A stretch of 64,000 bases of DNA from Bin5 sp965220715 (GCA_965220715.1 OZ244843.1:930001-994000), one strand, 5' to 3'. Counted from the stretch's first letter, positions 52,491 to 61,537 are shown. A program made the numbers and translations. Notes: generated by a model not told the origin, from the letters alone.

Positions 52491-52614
52491 TTAAGTGAGG
52501 GGTATACACAATTCTTTCAACTGCGGTGAGCACACTACGGAACCAAGAATCGCAATACCAGTAAAGTACCCTCCTCCTGGATCGTAACCCCAGTTTTCCT
52601 CCCGACCCTCGCCT

Positions 52615-53244
52615 CTACCCCGGCGCGTTCACCCCACGCTCCATCAACGCCGAGAGAAACTCGAACCGTTCCTGCAGCGGCTGCCACACGCCACCCGTGT
52701 GCAGATCCGCCAGCGCCAGGATGCGGGCGTCCTCCTTATCCGGGTAGTAGCGGCGGCGATAGCCGACCGCCTCAAAACCGGCTCTGCGGTAAAGACGCTG
52801 GGCAATCTCGTTGCTGGCGCGCACCTCCAGCGTGGCGGTATGCGTTCCCTCCTTCCGCCCCAACGCCAGCAGCGCCAGCAGCAGCCACTCGCCGATCGAA
52901 CGGCCGCGCCAGGCCGGCAGCACCGCAAGCGTAACGATGTGCATCTCCGCGCCGAAGAGCATGATGCCGCCCTGCGCGATCAGCGCGGGCAGTGCGGCCG
53001 CTGCAGGCGTGGCACCTGCGGCCGGCGCCGGCCAAACTTTCAAATAGCGGCTGCGGCGGTTGCGGGTCAGTTCATGATGGTAGGTGGCGAGCGACCAGGG
53101 AGTAGGGAAGCTGACCGACTCCAACGTCATTACACTTTCCAGATCGGCCAGGGTCAGAGGCCCGACCGCCAGCGAGCAGGTCGGCGGGGCAACCCGATTA
53201 TGCGGATTGGGCTGCCTCTCCGGGCTGTTCAGAGATTTAGCCAT
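52615..53244 (-). CDS. rimI: Ribosomal protein S18-alanine N-acetyltransferase
   Basis: A 209-residue GNAT protein. LESVMTLESVSFPTPWSLATYHHEL and the acetyl-CoA loop LPAWRGRSIGEWLLLALL are RimI-like, as are TLEVRASNEIAQRLYRRAGFEAVGYRRRYYPDKEDARIL. It acetylates the N-terminus of S18 and perhaps others. In many bacteria it sits beside tsaB, as here. A roughly 60-residue N-terminal and an Ala/Pro-rich internal insert are unusual. ATG 53244 is preferred to TTG 53253. Confidence 0.87.
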   Translation of the reverse strand: MAKSLNSPERQPNPHNRVAPPTCSLAVGPLTLADLESVMTLESVSFPTPWSLATYHHELTRNRRSRYLKVWPAPAAGATPAAAALPALIAQGGIMLFGAEMHIVTLAVLPAWRGRSIGEWLLLALLALGRKEGTHTATLEVRASNEIAQRLYRRAGFEAVGYRRRYYPDKEDARILALADLHTGGVWQPLQERFEFLSALMERGVNAPG

Positions 53245-53312
53245 CGGACACAAGCATACACAATTGACTCACCGGCGTACCTGGCGATCGGTCCTTGACC
53301 ATAGGTCGCTGC

Positions 53313-54089
53313 CTATTGCGGTGGGCGTAGATAGAGTGGCTGCAACGGAGCGGTGTGGGCCGGTGAGCCGGCGCGCAGGTGACGCATCGCCAGCCGGGCC
53401 AGCCCTTCTCCCCGGGTCTGGGTCATGCCGGCCTGCCCGCGGTCGGGCGGGTCGTCCCCCGTGCCTTTCGGGAACCGGGCTGCACCCTTGCCCTGCCCCG
53501 GCAGATCAAAATCGGCGGCCGGATCGATGCAGCGCACATAGGTCAGCCCCTGCACAGCCTGTCGGAGGGCATCGGTCAACTCGCCCACCAGCCACACCGG
53601 ACGCTCCTCGGCCCGCAGCGCCGCAACCAGCGCCTCAACCTGCCCCGCGCAGTGTTCGGTCACGGAGGGCAGCCACAGCGGATCATCCGCCGGCGCCGCT
53701 GCCCAGTTGAAACGGCCCCGCCCTGCCTGCAGCAGCGGCCACACGACCGCCCTCCCGGCCGCAAGCGGCACGAACCGCGCCGCCGTCACGCTCAACACCG
53801 GCAGACCGATAAGCTGGGGCGGCTGCGGCAGTCCCAGAGCAATGCCCTTGACAACACTGATGCCAATGCGCACACCGGTAAAACTGCCCGGCCCGGTCGT
53901 CACCGCCAGAATGCCGACGCCGTCCACCTCTACACCGGCCTGCGCCAGCACGTCCGCCACCGCCGGCAGCGTCTCCTCCGTCTGACGCCGCCGCGACCGC
54001 CAAACCCGTTCCGCCAGCATCGTGTCGCTCGCCGGGTCGAACAGGGCAACCGTACAGGTTGTGGAGGCGACATCAAGAGCGAGCAGCAT
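53313..54089 (-). CDS. tsaB: tRNA threonylcarbamoyladenosine biosynthesis protein TsaB
   Basis: A 258-residue ASKHA-fold protein that acts with TsaD and TsaE to make t6A37 in tRNA. LLALDVASTTCTVALFD opens it, and LAVTTGPGSFTGVRIGISVVKGIALGL is the family signature. ATG 54089 gives the standard N-terminus; a longer frame to 54164 would begin inside a heptamer repeat array. Followed by rimI, a very common pairing. Confidence 0.93.
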   Translation of the reverse strand: MLLALDVASTTCTVALFDPASDTMLAERVWRSRRRQTEETLPAVADVLAQAGVEVDGVGILAVTTGPGSFTGVRIGISVVKGIALGLPQPPQLIGLPVLSVTAARFVPLAAGRAVVWPLLQAGRGRFNWAAAPADDPLWLPSVTEHCAGQVEALVAALRAEERPVWLVGELTDALRQAVQGLTYVRCIDPAADFDLPGQGKGAARFPKGTGDDPPDRGQAGMTQTRGEGLARLAMRHLRAGSPAHTAPLQPLYLRPPQ

Positions 54090-54153
54090 AGGCAAGTATT
54101 TTGTGGCCGGTACCAGCACTGGTTCGCTGCCGCTGGCTCGCGGGTCTTGCTGG

Positions 54154-54195
54154 CCACTGACCACTGATCACTGATCACTGACCTCCGACCACTGC
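54154..54195 (+). repeat. Heptamer array (CCACTGA), 6 units
   Basis: CCACTGA twice, TCACTGA twice, CCTCCGA, CCACTGC, followed by AGTTCTCAGTC. Lies between the aldolase and tsaB genes. Confidence 0.85.
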
Positions 54196-54200
54196 AGTTC

Positions 54201-55616
54201 TCAGTCGGCCAGTCCTTCATCGTCCCCTGCGCCCCGACCCGGAACCGGCATCGGCTTATGATGAGCAACCGGCGTAACGATTTGATCGACCAGTTTACGC
54301 GTGCCGGCGACATTCAGTTTCTCATAGAAGTAGGCGTAGTGATCTTCGACACCGGCGAAGATCGCCTCCTCCCGCTCGCGCGGCAGCCCCCACAGCTCCG
54401 GTTTGAACGGCCCCAGCGCCTTTTTGCGCGTCTTCAGATGAAAGATGAATTCGGAATCGTTGGCGCCGCGCTCGTCCGCGTGGTGAGCGTCCAGATGCGC
54501 GTACATTTCCTGGCGCAACGATTCGGGGAGACTGGGATGATCCAGGAATGTGTTGGTGAAACCGGTGGCCAGGTGGATCTCAATCGTCTGCGTCTCGGGG
54601 AATTTGCCGAAAAATTCATCCGGCAGCGTGCTGGCGCCATGCTGGACCGCGCCGCCGGAGCCATGAAAGCGGGCGCGCTCGCCCAGGTCATTGAGCGTAT
54701 CGAAATCCACCGCCACCTCGGCCTGGCTGCCGTCCGGCAGCAGAATACCGCCGTGGGCTGTGCCCGTGGCGACACTGATCTTGCTCAGCCCGGCGTAGTC
54801 GCCCAAACCACCCAGCGCAACCTTGTAACCGTGGACATAGGCGTCCAACTCCGGTACGGTCGAGTTCTTTTCGCCGACTTCGCCGATCTCGCCGCCCAGG
54901 CTGATGGTGACGCCCTCCGGCTCCAGATCGCGAATGAACTTGGTGAGCATGGCCGAGCGCAGGTAGTTGTCCCGCTGCTGCTCGTCCAGCGATGGCGGCG
55001 CCAGCGTCACCAGCGTGCTCGTATCGATATCGATGTTCCAGTAACCGGCTGCCACCGCCTTCTTTGCCAGCGCCTTTACCTCGTTCACCGCGCCTTCCGG
55101 GTCGTTCTTATACTTCTTGCCGTCCACCTGAAAATGGTCGCCCTGAATGAAGATTGGCCCCCGGTACCCCTCTTTAATGGCCCCGGCGATGAGGACAGCC
55201 GAAAACTCGGCCGGTTCCTGGAACGTGTAACCCATCTCGCTGCGCGCGATCTCAAAAATGAACGCGCCGGTCTGCGTACGCTGCGCCGCGCGGTAGGCCG
55301 CCCGCCCCGCCTCGTACGTCGAAAACCGCATATTCATCGCTGGTACAGTGCGGTTCGACCATGCATCCGCCGCCCTGGCAATGTAAAACTCGTGAATGCT
55401 CGCCGGGCATGCGCCCAACAACTGACCCAGTTCCCAAATCAGCCAGCGGCTGAACGTCTTCACGGGGAAAGTGCCGAAAACAGCATCCCGCACCAGAGTA
55501 TCAATCACATCGCCGCGTAGCTTTTCCGCGTCCAGCAACTCGACGAGCCCGTTTTCGTCAATGCCCGCCGCGCCTTTCAGATCCTGACGCAGTTCATAGA
55601 CGGATTCATGTATCAC
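54201..55616 (-). CDS. Class II fructose-bisphosphate-type aldolase family protein
   Basis: A 471-residue member of the long class II aldolase-like family found in Actinobacteria and Chloroflexota. Motifs: IFIQGDHFQVDGKKYK (zinc His and Asp), GYWNIDIDTSTLVTLAPPS, VTISLGGEIGEVGEKNSTVPEL, ISVATGTAHGGILLPDGSQAEV (His), and HGSGGAVQHGASTLPDEFF. It condenses or cleaves ketose bisphosphates, but the substrate differs from short Fba. GTG start at 55616 follows AGAGGA. In a minus-strand run with tsaB and rimI. Confidence 0.87.
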   Translation of the reverse strand: MIHESVYELRQDLKGAAGIDENGLVELLDAEKLRGDVIDTLVRDAVFGTFPVKTFSRWLIWELGQLLGACPASIHEFYIARAADAWSNRTVPAMNMRFSTYEAGRAAYRAAQRTQTGAFIFEIARSEMGYTFQEPAEFSAVLIAGAIKEGYRGPIFIQGDHFQVDGKKYKNDPEGAVNEVKALAKKAVAAGYWNIDIDTSTLVTLAPPSLDEQQRDNYLRSAMLTKFIRDLEPEGVTISLGGEIGEVGEKNSTVPELDAYVHGYKVALGGLGDYAGLSKISVATGTAHGGILLPDGSQAEVAVDFDTLNDLGERARFHGSGGAVQHGASTLPDEFFGKFPETQTIEIHLATGFTNTFLDHPSLPESLRQEMYAHLDAHHADERGANDSEFIFHLKTRKKALGPFKPELWGLPREREEAIFAGVEDHYAYFYEKLNVAGTRKLVDQIVTPVAHHKPMPVPGRGAGDDEGLAD

Positions 55617-55702
55617 AATCTTTCCTCTCGTGTAACTACCCAGCCAAAGTCAACTCACGACCACACAGATCAGCCGCGCCCAAGAGCCCAAACCGTCTCC
55701 GG

Positions 55703-55744
55703 CCACTATCCACTATCCACTGACCACTGACCACCGACCACCGA
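55703..55744 (+). repeat. Heptamer array, 6 units
   Basis: Pairs of CCACTAT, CCACTGA and CCACCGA in strict order, suggesting recent stepwise duplication of pairs. Confidence 0.9.
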
Positions 55745-55903
55745 TTTTGACCGCATCTGAACGCTTCCGGTAGAATAGCAGAAAGCAGATGAGAGTGAAA
55801 AATCAATTTCCGGTTTTCAGGTCTTATAACGGCGCTGAGACTCGTCGGCGCTGCTGAGAATCAGGATCCCGCCACCAATAACTGACCTTCCGGAGGCACC
55901 CCT

Positions 55904-56803
55904 ATGTCAGGACTCAAACTCGGCGCGCACATGTCAATCGCCGGCGGCGTCAGCAACGCGCTCGATGCGGCCGCGGACGTGCAAAGCAACGCGGTCCAGG
56001 TCTTTATGAAAAGCAACCGCCAGTGGGCAGGCCCGCAGGTGAAAGAAGAGGATGTCTCCCGCTGGAACGAGCAGATGCCTGCCAGCGGCGTCGCCTACGC
56101 CGTCAGCCATGCCTCCTATCTCATCAACCTTGCCTCACCCAAAGACCCTCTGTGGGAGAAAAGCATCGCCGCCTTTTCCGATGAGTTGGAGCGCGCCCAC
56201 GCCTACGGCATCCGGCACGTGGTACTCCATCCCGGCGCGCACACCGGCAGCGGGGAGGAGGCCGGACTGCAGCGCATCGCCGCTGCCCTCAACCGCATCC
56301 ACGCCCAACTGCCCGAATGTACCGGCGTAAGGACGCTGCTGGAGTTGATGGCCGGGCAGGGCACCACCCTGGGCTACAACTTCGCCCAACTCGCCAGCAT
56401 CATCGAACTGGTGGAGGAAAAGGAGCGCGTGGGCGTCTGTCTCGACACCTGCCACGCGCTGGCCGCCGGCTACGATTTTCGTAGCGAGGAGGGCTACGAG
56501 GCCATGATGGCGGAGATCGGGGAGACAATCGGTATCGAGAGCGTCGGCTGCTGGCATTTCAATGACAGCTCAAACGATCACGGCAGCCGCAAAGACCGGC
56601 ACGCTCACATCGGCGAAGGCTTTGTCGGCGTAGAAGGCTTCCGCCACATCCTCAACGACCTGCGCTGGGACGGCGTGCCCATGCTGCTGGAGACACCCAA
56701 GAAGGAAGACGGCGACGGCAAAGACGAGCAGAACCTGCGCGCCCTGGCCGATCTCGTAACCGACCCAAGCCGCCTACCCGAAGGCCTGCGCCCCAAGGCC
56801 TGA
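55904..56803 (+). CDS. nfo: Endonuclease IV (deoxyribonuclease IV)
   Basis: A 299-residue AP endonuclease for base excision repair. The zinc-site motifs are all present: GAHMSIAGGV, VLHPGAHTGSG, LLELMAGQGTTLGYNF, GVCLDTCHALAAGYDF, CWHFNDSSNDHGSRKDRHAHIGEGFVG and LLETPKKED. The start at 55904 follows GGAGG. Same fold as the sugar epimerases at 3.3 and 26.4 kb, but the motifs identify Nfo. Transcribed apart from its neighbours. Confidence 0.96.
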   Translation: MSGLKLGAHMSIAGGVSNALDAAADVQSNAVQVFMKSNRQWAGPQVKEEDVSRWNEQMPASGVAYAVSHASYLINLASPKDPLWEKSIAAFSDELERAHAYGIRHVVLHPGAHTGSGEEAGLQRIAAALNRIHAQLPECTGVRTLLELMAGQGTTLGYNFAQLASIIELVEEKERVGVCLDTCHALAAGYDFRSEEGYEAMMAEIGETIGIESVGCWHFNDSSNDHGSRKDRHAHIGEGFVGVEGFRHILNDLRWDGVPMLLETPKKEDGDGKDEQNLRALADLVTDPSRLPEGLRPKA

Positions 56804-57250
56804 CGCCAGCGGCCTACACCACCGCCCACTATCCCCTGCCGTCATCCCCGCCGGCAGGGGTCACTGACCACTGCAGTTGTGCGGTCGGGCCTTCGGCCCT
56901 CCCTTATGCAGGGGCTGCGCCCCCGCAACGCCCCCTAAAAAACACGCCCCGCGCCGACTGTACGGTCAATGCAAACATGGCTTCCCGCGACCCATCGCGC
57001 CGCCCTCACCTTTCCCCTTACCGGTCCGGTAGGGGCGGGCCTTGTGCCTGCCCTGTGCCCCCCCAATCAACGGACCCCACGGTAAGGCCAGGCCTAGCAC
57101 CTGCCTTGTGCCTCTCCCAAAGCCGGTAAACAATTTCAGCCACCGCTGGCATGAATTTCCCGCCAGACTATTCCCACCCCAAATGTGGACTGCATCCCTC
57201 CGTCCTGGCAGTATTGATGCATTGATGAAGAAATGTTATGCTAATGCATC
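56804..57250. other. Intergenic stretch rich in short repeats and hairpins
   Basis: 447 bp after nfo. It holds a 53-bp segment repeated at 61538-61590, two heptamer units (56861-56874), GGGCCTTCGGCCC and GCAGGGGCTGCGCCCCCGC hairpin strings (56896-56935), and repeated TTGTGCCT motifs around 57050-57110. No gene recognised. Confidence 0.6.
56821..56873 (+). repeat. 53-bp interspersed repeat, copy A
   Basis: Matches 61538-61590 at 51 of 53 positions. The shared core includes TATCCCCTGCCGTCATCCCC and ends with two heptamer units. Confidence 0.85.
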
Positions 57251-57508
57251 ATGAGAACCACTATCTCCCTTGACGACCAGCTTGCAAAGCAGGTGCGTCG
57301 CGCAGCCGAAGCCCGCGGCATCAGCGTCAGCTCCTTTATCGCCAAAACGTTGGATGACGCTCTGAAGCGTCGCGAACCGTCGGAGTCGCCTCCCTTCCGG
57401 CTGGTGACCGTGCGGGGCGCACACCCCCGCCCGGGAATCGATCTCGACCGACCGAGGGCGCTCGACGCACAGGATGACGAAGCCCGGTTCGGGCAAGGGA
57501 GTCGGTGA
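57251..57508 (+). CDS. Ribbon-helix-helix antitoxin (VapB-like)
   Basis: An 85-residue protein. Residues 1-42 (MRTTISLDDQLAKQVRRAAEARGISVSSFIAKTLDDAL) form a ribbon-helix-helix DNA-binding domain of the CopG/Arc type. The C-terminal part (PRPGIDLDRPRALDAQDDE) would bind the toxin. It precedes the PIN-domain gene by 6 bp on the same strand, the usual antitoxin-toxin order. Confidence 0.85.
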   Translation: MRTTISLDDQLAKQVRRAAEARGISVSSFIAKTLDDALKRREPSESPPFRLVTVRGAHPRPGIDLDRPRALDAQDDEARFGQGSR

Positions 57509-57514
57509 CTCGGG

Positions 57515-57958
57515 ATGCTGCTTCCCGACGTAAATGTTCTGATATATGCCCACATCGAGGACTCCGTTCCCGAACACCCCGAGTATGCAACGTGGGTCAC
57601 TCGTCTGGCGACAGGACCGGAACCCTTCGCCCTCTCCGTCCTCGTTCTGGCCGGCTTCGTCCGCGTCGTAACTAATCCGCGAGTCTTCGACCCCCCATCC
57701 ACTCTCGACCAGTCCTTCGCATTCATCTCCTCGCTCGTGGAACGCCCGACCGCGCGCATCGTCGGTCCAGGTCCCGATCATTTGGACATATTCGAACGGT
57801 TGTGCCGTGAGTCCCGAGCTACCGGGAAGCTGGTCGCTGACGCCCAGCACGCGGCGATTGCAGTCGAAAACGGCTGCACCATGGTTTCGACCGACTCCGA
57901 TTTCGGCCGATTCCCAGGACTTCGATGGCAGCATCCACTGCGTCCAGACGGGCTGTAG
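57515..57958 (+). CDS. vapC: PIN-domain toxin (VapC-like)
   Basis: A 147-residue PIN-domain ribonuclease. Acidic active-site residues are in LLPDVNVLIYAH (Asp5), VLAGFVRVVTNPRVF (family region), KLVADAQHAAIAVENGCTMVSTDSDFGRFPGLRWQHPL (Asp pair and last Asp). The TNPRVF string marks the VapC group common in Mycobacterium-like pairs. Forms a two-gene module with the upstream antitoxin. Confidence 0.88.
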   Translation: MLLPDVNVLIYAHIEDSVPEHPEYATWVTRLATGPEPFALSVLVLAGFVRVVTNPRVFDPPSTLDQSFAFISSLVERPTARIVGPGPDHLDIFERLCRESRATGKLVADAQHAAIAVENGCTMVSTDSDFGRFPGLRWQHPLRPDGL

Positions 57959-58729
57959 TGTCGCTCCATCTCAACATCCTTTTCGTCCTCCTTGCAGGAA
58001 CAACCCCTCGATACAGGCAGATTCAGACCGGGCGCGCCTCAAATTGAATTTTGGTCAGCATGGACGCCCACGGTCTTGTCCTGGACTAAGCTTGCCCCTA
58101 AGAAGACTGGGCCATGTGGTCAGGTTTCTGATGGAGTCAATCGCCCAGCCCGTGGCGGAGCAGCTACAGATCAGAAGTCTTTGTGCGCCCGTTTGGCGCC
58201 ATTTGTCGCTTGGCAGAGTGCAACCACGCATGCAGTAGCCAAATCGGACAAGCAGATCGCACCCATCGAGCATGACAGGACCTGCGAACATGCTATAGCT
58301 GGGTTGCTGACAGACTACATCGGGCTGTTCAAGCAGTTAAGCAACAGACCGGCGCATGCCCCGGTAGACTCACATGTTTTTCTACTTCCTTGAACACGTC
58401 ATCAACGACCATATACACCCATAGACAGAAGTCGTCAGAGTGCGCTACCATTCGATTGCTCCTCTTGGCGTGACACTTTAGTATGGTTTAGACGCACTTT
58501 CACTCGGCATAAATGACTTGCACGTCGATATATGGCTTTCCTGCATCTTGCCGCTTCACTCATCTAGCTCGACCGAAATGTCAACGAGCTCTAACCACGC
58601 TCACACTTTCAGAGGTCTATGTATACGCCTATACACCAAGTTGACTGCACATACCTTCTGCATTTACATCAACCGCCTGTTGGGCGAACATGACTACCTT
58701 CAAATCAGGAAACTGGCCTTTCCCAACTA
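57959..58729. other. Intergenic stretch, no gene recognised
   Basis: 770 bp between the vapBC-like pair and an IS630 element. Open frames exist on both strands but none resembles a known protein. Likely decayed accessory DNA. Confidence 0.5.
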
Positions 58730-58828
58730 ATGTAGATCCCATTTGAGATCAAGAGTATTGGTCAAGGGTTGTTGAGTTGTGGTAGAACCATCTGACAGAC
58801 TCGCTTTTTGTAAGGAAAGGAAGCTAAG

Positions 58829-59113
58829 ATGGTTCGACCGGAAATGGAAAAATGGGGCCAGACTTTGGCCGATCTGCAGGTGTTGTCGGTGGAAGCCAAA
58901 GATGCACGCAGCCGTGAACGTTTTCTTGCTCTGTATATGATCGCAGATAAGCAAACGAGTGCCTGTGCCTGGGCGCGCACAATCGGACGCACCAAGGAGA
59001 CAGTGCTCAAATGGGTACATGCCTACAATCGGTTGGGGCCGGAGGCCGTGTTCTATCGTCATACGGGTGGTCGTCGCCCTTTTTTAGCCCGCAGCAGGTC
59101 AAGCAACTCGTGA
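58829..59113 (+). CDS. IS630 transposase, upstream frame (DNA-binding part)
   Basis: A 94-residue product starting MVRPEMEKWGQTLADLQVLSVEAKDARSRERFLALYMIA, with an HTH string WARTIGRTKETVLKWVHAYNRLG. Alone it would lack catalytic residues; it should join the downstream frame by -1 frameshifting at TTTTTTA (59080-59086). AAGGAAAGGAAG precedes the ATG. Confidence 0.85.
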   Translation: MVRPEMEKWGQTLADLQVLSVEAKDARSRERFLALYMIADKQTSACAWARTIGRTKETVLKWVHAYNRLGPEAVFYRHTGGRRPFLARSRSSNS

Positions 59114-59925
59114 ACGTTATCTGCGAGACAGAACCTGTAGAGCATGGACTGCCCGGTCATGGTTGGACGTTGAAAAAGCTGCGGCGCTGGCTCAAGCAGG
59201 TCATGAATTGCGATCTCTCCCGCAGCACGCTGCACAGGACTCTGCAAGCAGCGCGGTTGCGCTGGAAAAAGTGCCAGAAAGTGCTCAAGAAAGCCGACCC
59301 ACAGAAACGTGCCGCCTTTATGGAACGCTTCCAAGAGCTGTATGAACAACTCTGTCGCCAGGAGATCCGTTTGGTCTATATTGATGAAGCCCACATCCAC
59401 CGCGATATGGACTTGGGCTACACCTGGGCCGAAAAGAACAAGATTGCCTGGCGTATGAGTGGCTGTGCTCCGCTCTCAGATCGCATTAACTGGTATGGCG
59501 CCTACGATTTCGGCGCAGGACAGTGTTTCATCTGGAACGAGGGCAACTGCAACAAAGAACATACGATTCAGTTCTTGCAGCGCATGGCTGAATGGCTGGG
59601 TGATGAGCCGGGCGCAGTTGTGATCATTTGGGACGGCGCCACCTGGCATCGGGCCAAGTCCGTTCAGGCTGCCGCCGCCAAACTCGGTCTCACTCTCATC
59701 CCTCTGCCTGCCTATAGTCCCGACCTCAATCCGATTGAGAATCTCTGGCGCTGGTTGCGAGAAGAGGTCACACGCAACCACTGCCATCAATCCATGCGTC
59801 ACCTCTTCGATGCTTGCAAAACTTTCATCGACCGTATCAATGCCCATCCCTACCAGGTCGTAACACGTCTATGGCCTAAATTTGAACTCGACCCAGAGTA
59901 CGAAAAACTCTTGGTATCAAATTGA
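59011..59925 (+). CDS. IS630 transposase, downstream frame (DDE catalytic part)
   Basis: Catalytic part read in the -1 frame. It carries GHGWTLKKLRRWLKQ (second HTH), LVYIDEAHIHRDMDLGYTWAEK (first Asp), VVIIWDGATWHRAKS (second Asp) and LPAYSPDLNPIENLWRWLR (Glu), the DDE triad of IS630/Tc1 transposases. The frame opens at 59011, but translation is expected to enter by frameshift near 59083. Confidence 0.9.
   Translation: MGTCLQSVGAGGRVLSSYGWSSPFFSPQQVKQLVNVICETEPVEHGLPGHGWTLKKLRRWLKQVMNCDLSRSTLHRTLQAARLRWKKCQKVLKKADPQKRAAFMERFQELYEQLCRQEIRLVYIDEAHIHRDMDLGYTWAEKNKIAWRMSGCAPLSDRINWYGAYDFGAGQCFIWNEGNCNKEHTIQFLQRMAEWLGDEPGAVVIIWDGATWHRAKSVQAAAAKLGLTLIPLPAYSPDLNPIENLWRWLREEVTRNHCHQSMRHLFDACKTFIDRINAHPYQVVTRLWPKFELDPEYEKLLVSN
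59080..59086 (+). promoter_or_regulatory. -1 ribosomal frameshift slippery site TTTTTTA
   Basis: In the upstream frame the codons are CCT TTT TTA, which fits X XXY YYZ exactly; a -1 slip joins the two transposase frames. Confidence 0.75.
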
Positions 59926-59966
59926 ACTTACATTAGCATAAGGCCCTATAGCACATTTGCGCCTCT

Positions 59967-60031
59967 ATATTAAAGGCTGCCGTTAATATGGAAGCAGTTT
60001 CCGGCCATGTTAAAAGTTACCGTTAATATAG
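59967..60031. repeat. Two 25-bp direct repeats after the IS
   Basis: Copies at 59967-59991 and 60007-60031 match at 20 of 25 positions and share CCGTTAATAT; period 40 bp. Confidence 0.6.
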
Positions 60032-60211
60032 CCGCTCCCGCGCTGCCCTTCCTTCCCGCGAGCGAACTTAGCCGCCGCCGGATTCGCCGCGCAGCATGGG
60101 TGTCAATCGCTATTTGACTTGCTTGAATAATGGGGTGCCTTACTAAAGTTTAACCTGTGAAACCTAAATTGCTCGGGGATATCGCCGCTCTGGAACAGCT
60201 GCCGCCCGCCT

Positions 60212-60871
60212 TCACGCCAGCTCAGGCTCTGAATCCAGCAGACGCACAACGACCTCGATCAACTCAGTCACCTTTTCGTCGCTGAATCCATTGACATCAA
60301 ATCCGTGGGCAATGGCGTTTCTATACTTCATCATGTCGGTCAGATAGTCGTGGTCCTCGCGCGAAATGATGCCGTGCATGACCGCCATATCGAGGATGTA
60401 TGACGCCGTGGTGACGCGCGTGATGGAGATCTCGGCGGTCTCGGTCAGATTCCGGATCGCTGCCTCGCAAGCCGACCAGGCCAACAAGTAGGCGGCCTCG
60501 CCCGAACCCTTCTCAAGAACTTCCTCCGACTCGGCAAGACGCCGACGGATCTCCTCTTCGGCAAATGGCTGCGCGCCCTTGGGCGACTCCAGTTTCTCCG
60601 GTTCGCCTACGAGCAGCAGATCATAGCTCCAGCCAGGCTTTTCATACAGGATTTCCGCCAGCTCTGTCATTCTGGGTGACCTTGCCAACGAAGTCCTGGA
60701 CTTGACTTCAATGACTCGGGTATCCTCACCTTTACGCACGACCAGGTCAGCACGGTAGCCGGGCAGGAAATCCAGCTGGCAGTTTTCCTCTACTTCATAG
60801 CCTCTGCTGCGGTACTCTGCCGCCTTCTTGTCGATGAACTTCCTTTCAAGAATCGCGATGTCTTCAGTCAA
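60212..60871 (-). CDS. PD-(D/E)XK nuclease domain fused to HEPN-like domain
   Basis: A 219-residue two-domain protein. The N-terminal part has GYRADLVVRKGEDTRVIEVKSRT, giving Asp and ExK of a PD-(D/E)XK restriction-like nuclease (REase_AHJR-like). The C-terminal part is helical with WSACEAAIRNL and MKYRNAIAHGF, the RX4-6H motif of HEPN ribonucleases/toxins. It starts 4 bp inside the RusA-like gene. Such pairs are typical of defence or toxin modules. Confidence 0.75.
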   Translation of the reverse strand: MTEDIAILERKFIDKKAAEYRSRGYEVEENCQLDFLPGYRADLVVRKGEDTRVIEVKSRTSLARSPRMTELAEILYEKPGWSYDLLLVGEPEKLESPKGAQPFAEEEIRRRLAESEEVLEKGSGEAAYLLAWSACEAAIRNLTETAEISITRVTTASYILDMAVMHGIISREDHDYLTDMMKYRNAIAHGFDVNGFSDEKVTELIEVVVRLLDSEPELA

Positions 60872-61263
60872 GGTGTCACCCCCTGGTCCGGCGCATGGTC
60901 CACTATGATGTGGACAAAAGGCGTGGGCCTCGCGAGCGCTTCACTTAAGACAGACGAAGAATTGCGTGCCTCCAAGTCTGCGCTCAGATCCCGCTTGTGG
61001 CTATGCAGATCAGTGATCTGCTTGTCATCCTCGTAGATCAATTCATTCATTGCATCCAAAATCGGCTTCAGGATATTGTCAAGATCAAATCGCCGGTTGT
61101 TATGAAAACAGGTGATCGTCACCATAACCGCCTCGGCAACCGGTGACTGTCGATGCCATCTCTGCGCAGCAGAATGCCCGACGTGTTCCTGCCACTTGCC
61201 CTTACCCTTGGCGCCCTGGGATAAGGCAACACCTTCAACTGTAAACTCAAAAGGAATGGACAC
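60868..61263 (-). CDS. RusA-family Holliday junction resolvase-like protein
   Basis: A 131-residue protein. VTITCFHNNRRFDLDNILKPILDAMNELIYEDDKQITDLHSHKRD is the RusA signature, with Asp residues (DLDN, EDD) that bind the catalytic Mg. RusA proteins resolve branched DNA and are mostly phage-borne. The stop overlaps the start of the PD-(D/E)XK-HEPN gene by 4 bp. Confidence 0.85.
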   Translation of the reverse strand: MSIPFEFTVEGVALSQGAKGKGKWQEHVGHSAAQRWHRQSPVAEAVMVTITCFHNNRRFDLDNILKPILDAMNELIYEDDKQITDLHSHKRDLSADLEARNSSSVLSEALARPTPFVHIIVDHAPDQGVTP

Positions 61264-61373
61264 TTCAATTTCCTGGCTTCAGCGCAGGTTGACCATCGAT
61301 CATCGCAGACTCTTTTCGCAAGAGCTGTGGCAAAGGCAACGCAGTATACCGCAGCGTTAGACAGAGACGAAAT

Positions 61374-61526
61374 TCAATCTGCCCCACCCCAAATCTCCTC
61401 CAACACCCCCTCCGCCTCCTGCGCCCGTAGATCAGCCCAGATCTCCTCCGGCGCACGCAGCGACCACGGGCACGCCAGCTTGCCGGTGACGACATGGGCA
61501 ATGAAGCTGGCTCGGAATGCGCGCAT
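61374..61526 (-). pseudogene. Fragment resembling the C-terminus of a type I restriction S subunit
   Basis: A 50-codon frame starts MRAFRASFIAHVVTGKL and ends EEIWGGAD. FRASFIAHVVTGKLxxx resembles the VTGKIDVR ending of HsdS proteins. No upstream part of such a gene exists, so it is read as a relic; it may be an independent small gene. Confidence 0.4.
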
Positions 61527-61537
61527 CAGCTACAGCC

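Larger units (their letters stand above)
58730..59933 (+). mobile_element. IS630-family insertion sequence, 1204 bp
   Basis: Imperfect terminal inverted repeats (about 26 of 33 positions; ends ATGTAG.../...TACAT) flank the transposase. TA dinucleotides at 58728-58729 and 59934-59935 match the TA target duplication of IS630. The transposase is in two overlapping frames. The element appears complete. Confidence 0.85.

Noticed and set aside
57992..58393. 133-codon plus-strand frame between vapC and the IS
   Set aside because: No recognisable motif, no good ribosome site, and overlaps other equal-length frames; likely noncoding or decayed.
61265..61501. 78-codon minus-strand frame rich in Arg
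   Set aside because: Low-complexity frame; the overlapping 50-codon HsdS-like frame is more protein-like.
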